From assembly GCA_946490455.1 (NCBI GenBank), contig CAMLXE010000102.1, forward strand, positions 1 to 6,729: a stretch of DNA of 6,729 bases, read 5' to 3'. Of this stretch, positions 5,694 to 6,729 are shown in pieces. The first letter of the stretch is position 1. Every line of letters begins with the position of its first letter. The notes beneath the pieces are model-generated. The model ran no database searches. It saw only the letters and a list, made by a program, of their open reading frames with translations, and was not told the origin of the DNA. This DNA comes from an uncultured Desulfovibrio sp. GTDB taxonomy: Bacteria > Desulfobacterota > Desulfovibrionia > Desulfovibrionales > Desulfovibrionaceae. Both the position numbers and the translations under genes were made by a program.

Positions 5694-6638
5694 CTAGAAA
5701 AGCACGCTTACGGACGACCCCGTATGAATGTTGTGGATGCTCTTGGCAAGGAGGCTGGCCACAGATACCACTTCCAGCTTGGGACAGCCTTTGAGCTTGT
5801 CACCTGCCGGGATTGTATCCGTAATGAAGACCTTGGCAAAAACGGAATTGTTGAGGCGCTCGATGGCGGGGCCGGAAAGGACGCCGTGAGTAGCACAGGC
5901 ATAGGCTTCACGGGCTCCTTCACGGAGCAGGACCTCTGCGGCGGCGCTGATGGTGCCGGCTGTATCGATAATATCGTCCACAAGCACGGCGACCTTGTCA
6001 CGCACATCACCAATAACATGAGTGGCCGATGCCTGATTGGGACGTTCACGGCGTTTGTCGATAATGGCAAGCGGAGCTTCAATACGCTTGGCATAGGCAC
6101 GAGCCCGCTCCACGCCTCCTGCATCGGGAGAAACCACGACGATATCCGACTTGTCAATGCCCATATTGATGATGGGATCAAGCAGGACACGAGAAGCGAA
6201 CAGATTATCTACAGGGCAGTTAAAGAAGCCCTGAATCTGTCCGGCATGGAGGTCGACGGTAACAACTCTTCCAGCTCCGGCAGCAGTAAGGAAATCCGCC
6301 ACGAGCTTGGCGCTGATGGGCGCACGCGGGCTAACCTTACGGTCCTGACGGGCATAACCATAATAGGGGATAATGGCCGTGATGCGACCGGCACTGGCAC
6401 GCTTGAGCGCGTCAAGCATGAGACAGAGCTGCATGAGGTTGAAGTTCACAGGCGCACAGGTAGGCTGAATGACAAAAACGTCATCACCGCGCACACTGCT
6501 GCTGATTTCGATACGGTTTTCACCGTCGCTGAACTTCTCGCAAAGAGCCGGGGTCAGAGGGCAGCCGAGGTGATCACTGATTGCCTGGGCCAGAGGCACG
6601 TTGGCTGTGCCAGTAAGAATCTTCAAATCGCCGTACAT
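5694..6638 (-). CDS. prs: Ribose-phosphate pyrophosphokinase (PRPP synthetase)
   Basis: Prs makes 5-phosphoribosyl 1-diphosphate from ribose 5-phosphate and ATP, the precursor of purine, pyrimidine, NAD, histidine and tryptophan synthesis. The 314-residue product has the full length of the bacterial class I enzyme. Visible motifs are FSDGE (36-40), PYYGYARQDRK (91-101) followed by PRAPISAK (104-111), the metal-binding DLHAGQIQGFF (129-139) with His131, the catalytic loop DKRRERPNQ (194-202) with Lys195 and Arg197, and the PRPP-binding loop DDIIDTAGT (221-229). The ATG lies 42 bases after the encoded CCA of tRNA-Gln, with GGAAGG nine bases upstream, a rather long spacing. There is little room for a separate promoter, so it is probably transcribed with the tRNA. 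rplY follows 90 bases later. Nothing in the protein is unusual. Confidence 0.98.
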   Translation of the reverse strand: MYGDLKILTGTANVPLAQAISDHLGCPLTPALCEKFSDGENRIEISSSVRGDDVFVIQPTCAPVNFNLMQLCLMLDALKRASAGRITAIIPYYGYARQDRKVSPRAPISAKLVADFLTAAGAGRVVTVDLHAGQIQGFFNCPVDNLFASRVLLDPIINMGIDKSDIVVVSPDAGGVERARAYAKRIEAPLAIIDKRRERPNQASATHVIGDVRDKVAVLVDDIIDTAGTISAAAEVLLREGAREAYACATHGVLSGPAIERLNNSVFAKVFITDTIPAGDKLKGCPKLEVVSVASLLAKSIHNIHTGSSVSVLF

Positions 6639-6680
6639 AGGGGGAGGCCTTCCGGTTGAGAACCTCTAAAGCGCAAAAAA

Positions 6681-6729
6681 TGGCTGGGGCGGAAGGACTT
6701 GAACCCTCGAATGACGGGACCAAAACCCG
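6681..6729 (-). tRNA. tRNA-Gln (UUG anticodon), 3' part
   Basis: The minus strand entering the window reads as the 3' two thirds of a tRNA. CGGG pairs with CCCG on either side of a TTTTGGT loop, giving anticodon TTG (6723-6721), which reads CAA and thus glutamine. The T arm GAGGG-TTCAAGT-CCTTC follows, then the acceptor strand CGCCCCA, discriminator G and an encoded CCA ending at 6681. The acceptor 5' strand, the D arm and the first base of the anticodon stem lie beyond the window edge. It precedes prs by 42 bases on the same strand. Confidence 0.93.

Noticed and set aside
5724..6659. A 311-codon plus-strand open frame opposite nearly all of prs
   Set aside because: It mirrors a well-conserved prs gene on the other strand, has no recognisable motif, and its length follows from prs codon use. 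prs has all family motifs and its own ribosome binding site.

Overview
The window looks like a chromosomal segment of a sulfate-reducing bacterium of the Desulfovibrionaceae. This is inferred from three things: a PxxKW-type cysteine-rich small protein, a family I know mainly from Desulfovibrio-like anaerobes; the gene order tRNA-Gln, prs, rplY, pth; and protein sequences that read as Desulfovibrio-like. No 16S gene or other decisive marker is present, so the assignment is moderate. There is no sign of a phage, transposon, CRISPR array or plasmid.

The right half (6729 down to 4258, all on the minus strand) is housekeeping. It holds the 3' part of tRNA-Gln(UUG), prs (PRPP synthetase), rplY (ribosomal protein L25/CTC), a strong intrinsic terminator, and pth (peptidyl-tRNA hydrolase). 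These genes link nucleotide precursor supply, the 5S rRNA region of the ribosome and recycling of peptidyl-tRNA.

The left half is accessory. A 101-residue protein of unknown function (80-385, plus) has its own ribosome binding site and terminator. It faces, across a spacer carrying a thrice-repeated 9-mer, a minus-strand M20 metallohydrolase (560-1792). Upstream of that, separated by another terminator, is a 90-residue PxxKW cysteine-rich protein (1880-2152, minus). This is divergent from a 577-residue stand-alone YcaO-family protein (2316-4049, plus) with a long N-terminal extension. The 163-base divergent spacer holds a perfect TTGACA-AAA-TGTCAA palindrome that could act as a shared operator or promoter element. 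YcaO and pth converge on a 208-base gap without a gene.

The most unusual observation is that the two small proteins, which otherwise share no visible similarity, end in nearly the same basic tail. It is ESG-three variable residues-KVNPLKASKR, and all nucleotide differences within the ten-residue core are synonymous. This points to a conserved C-terminal peptide module. The second is the YcaO protein: it keeps most ATP-site glutamates of the family but has Ala where the E. coli protein has an Arg, and it has no recognisable thioamide/azoline partner gene nearby.
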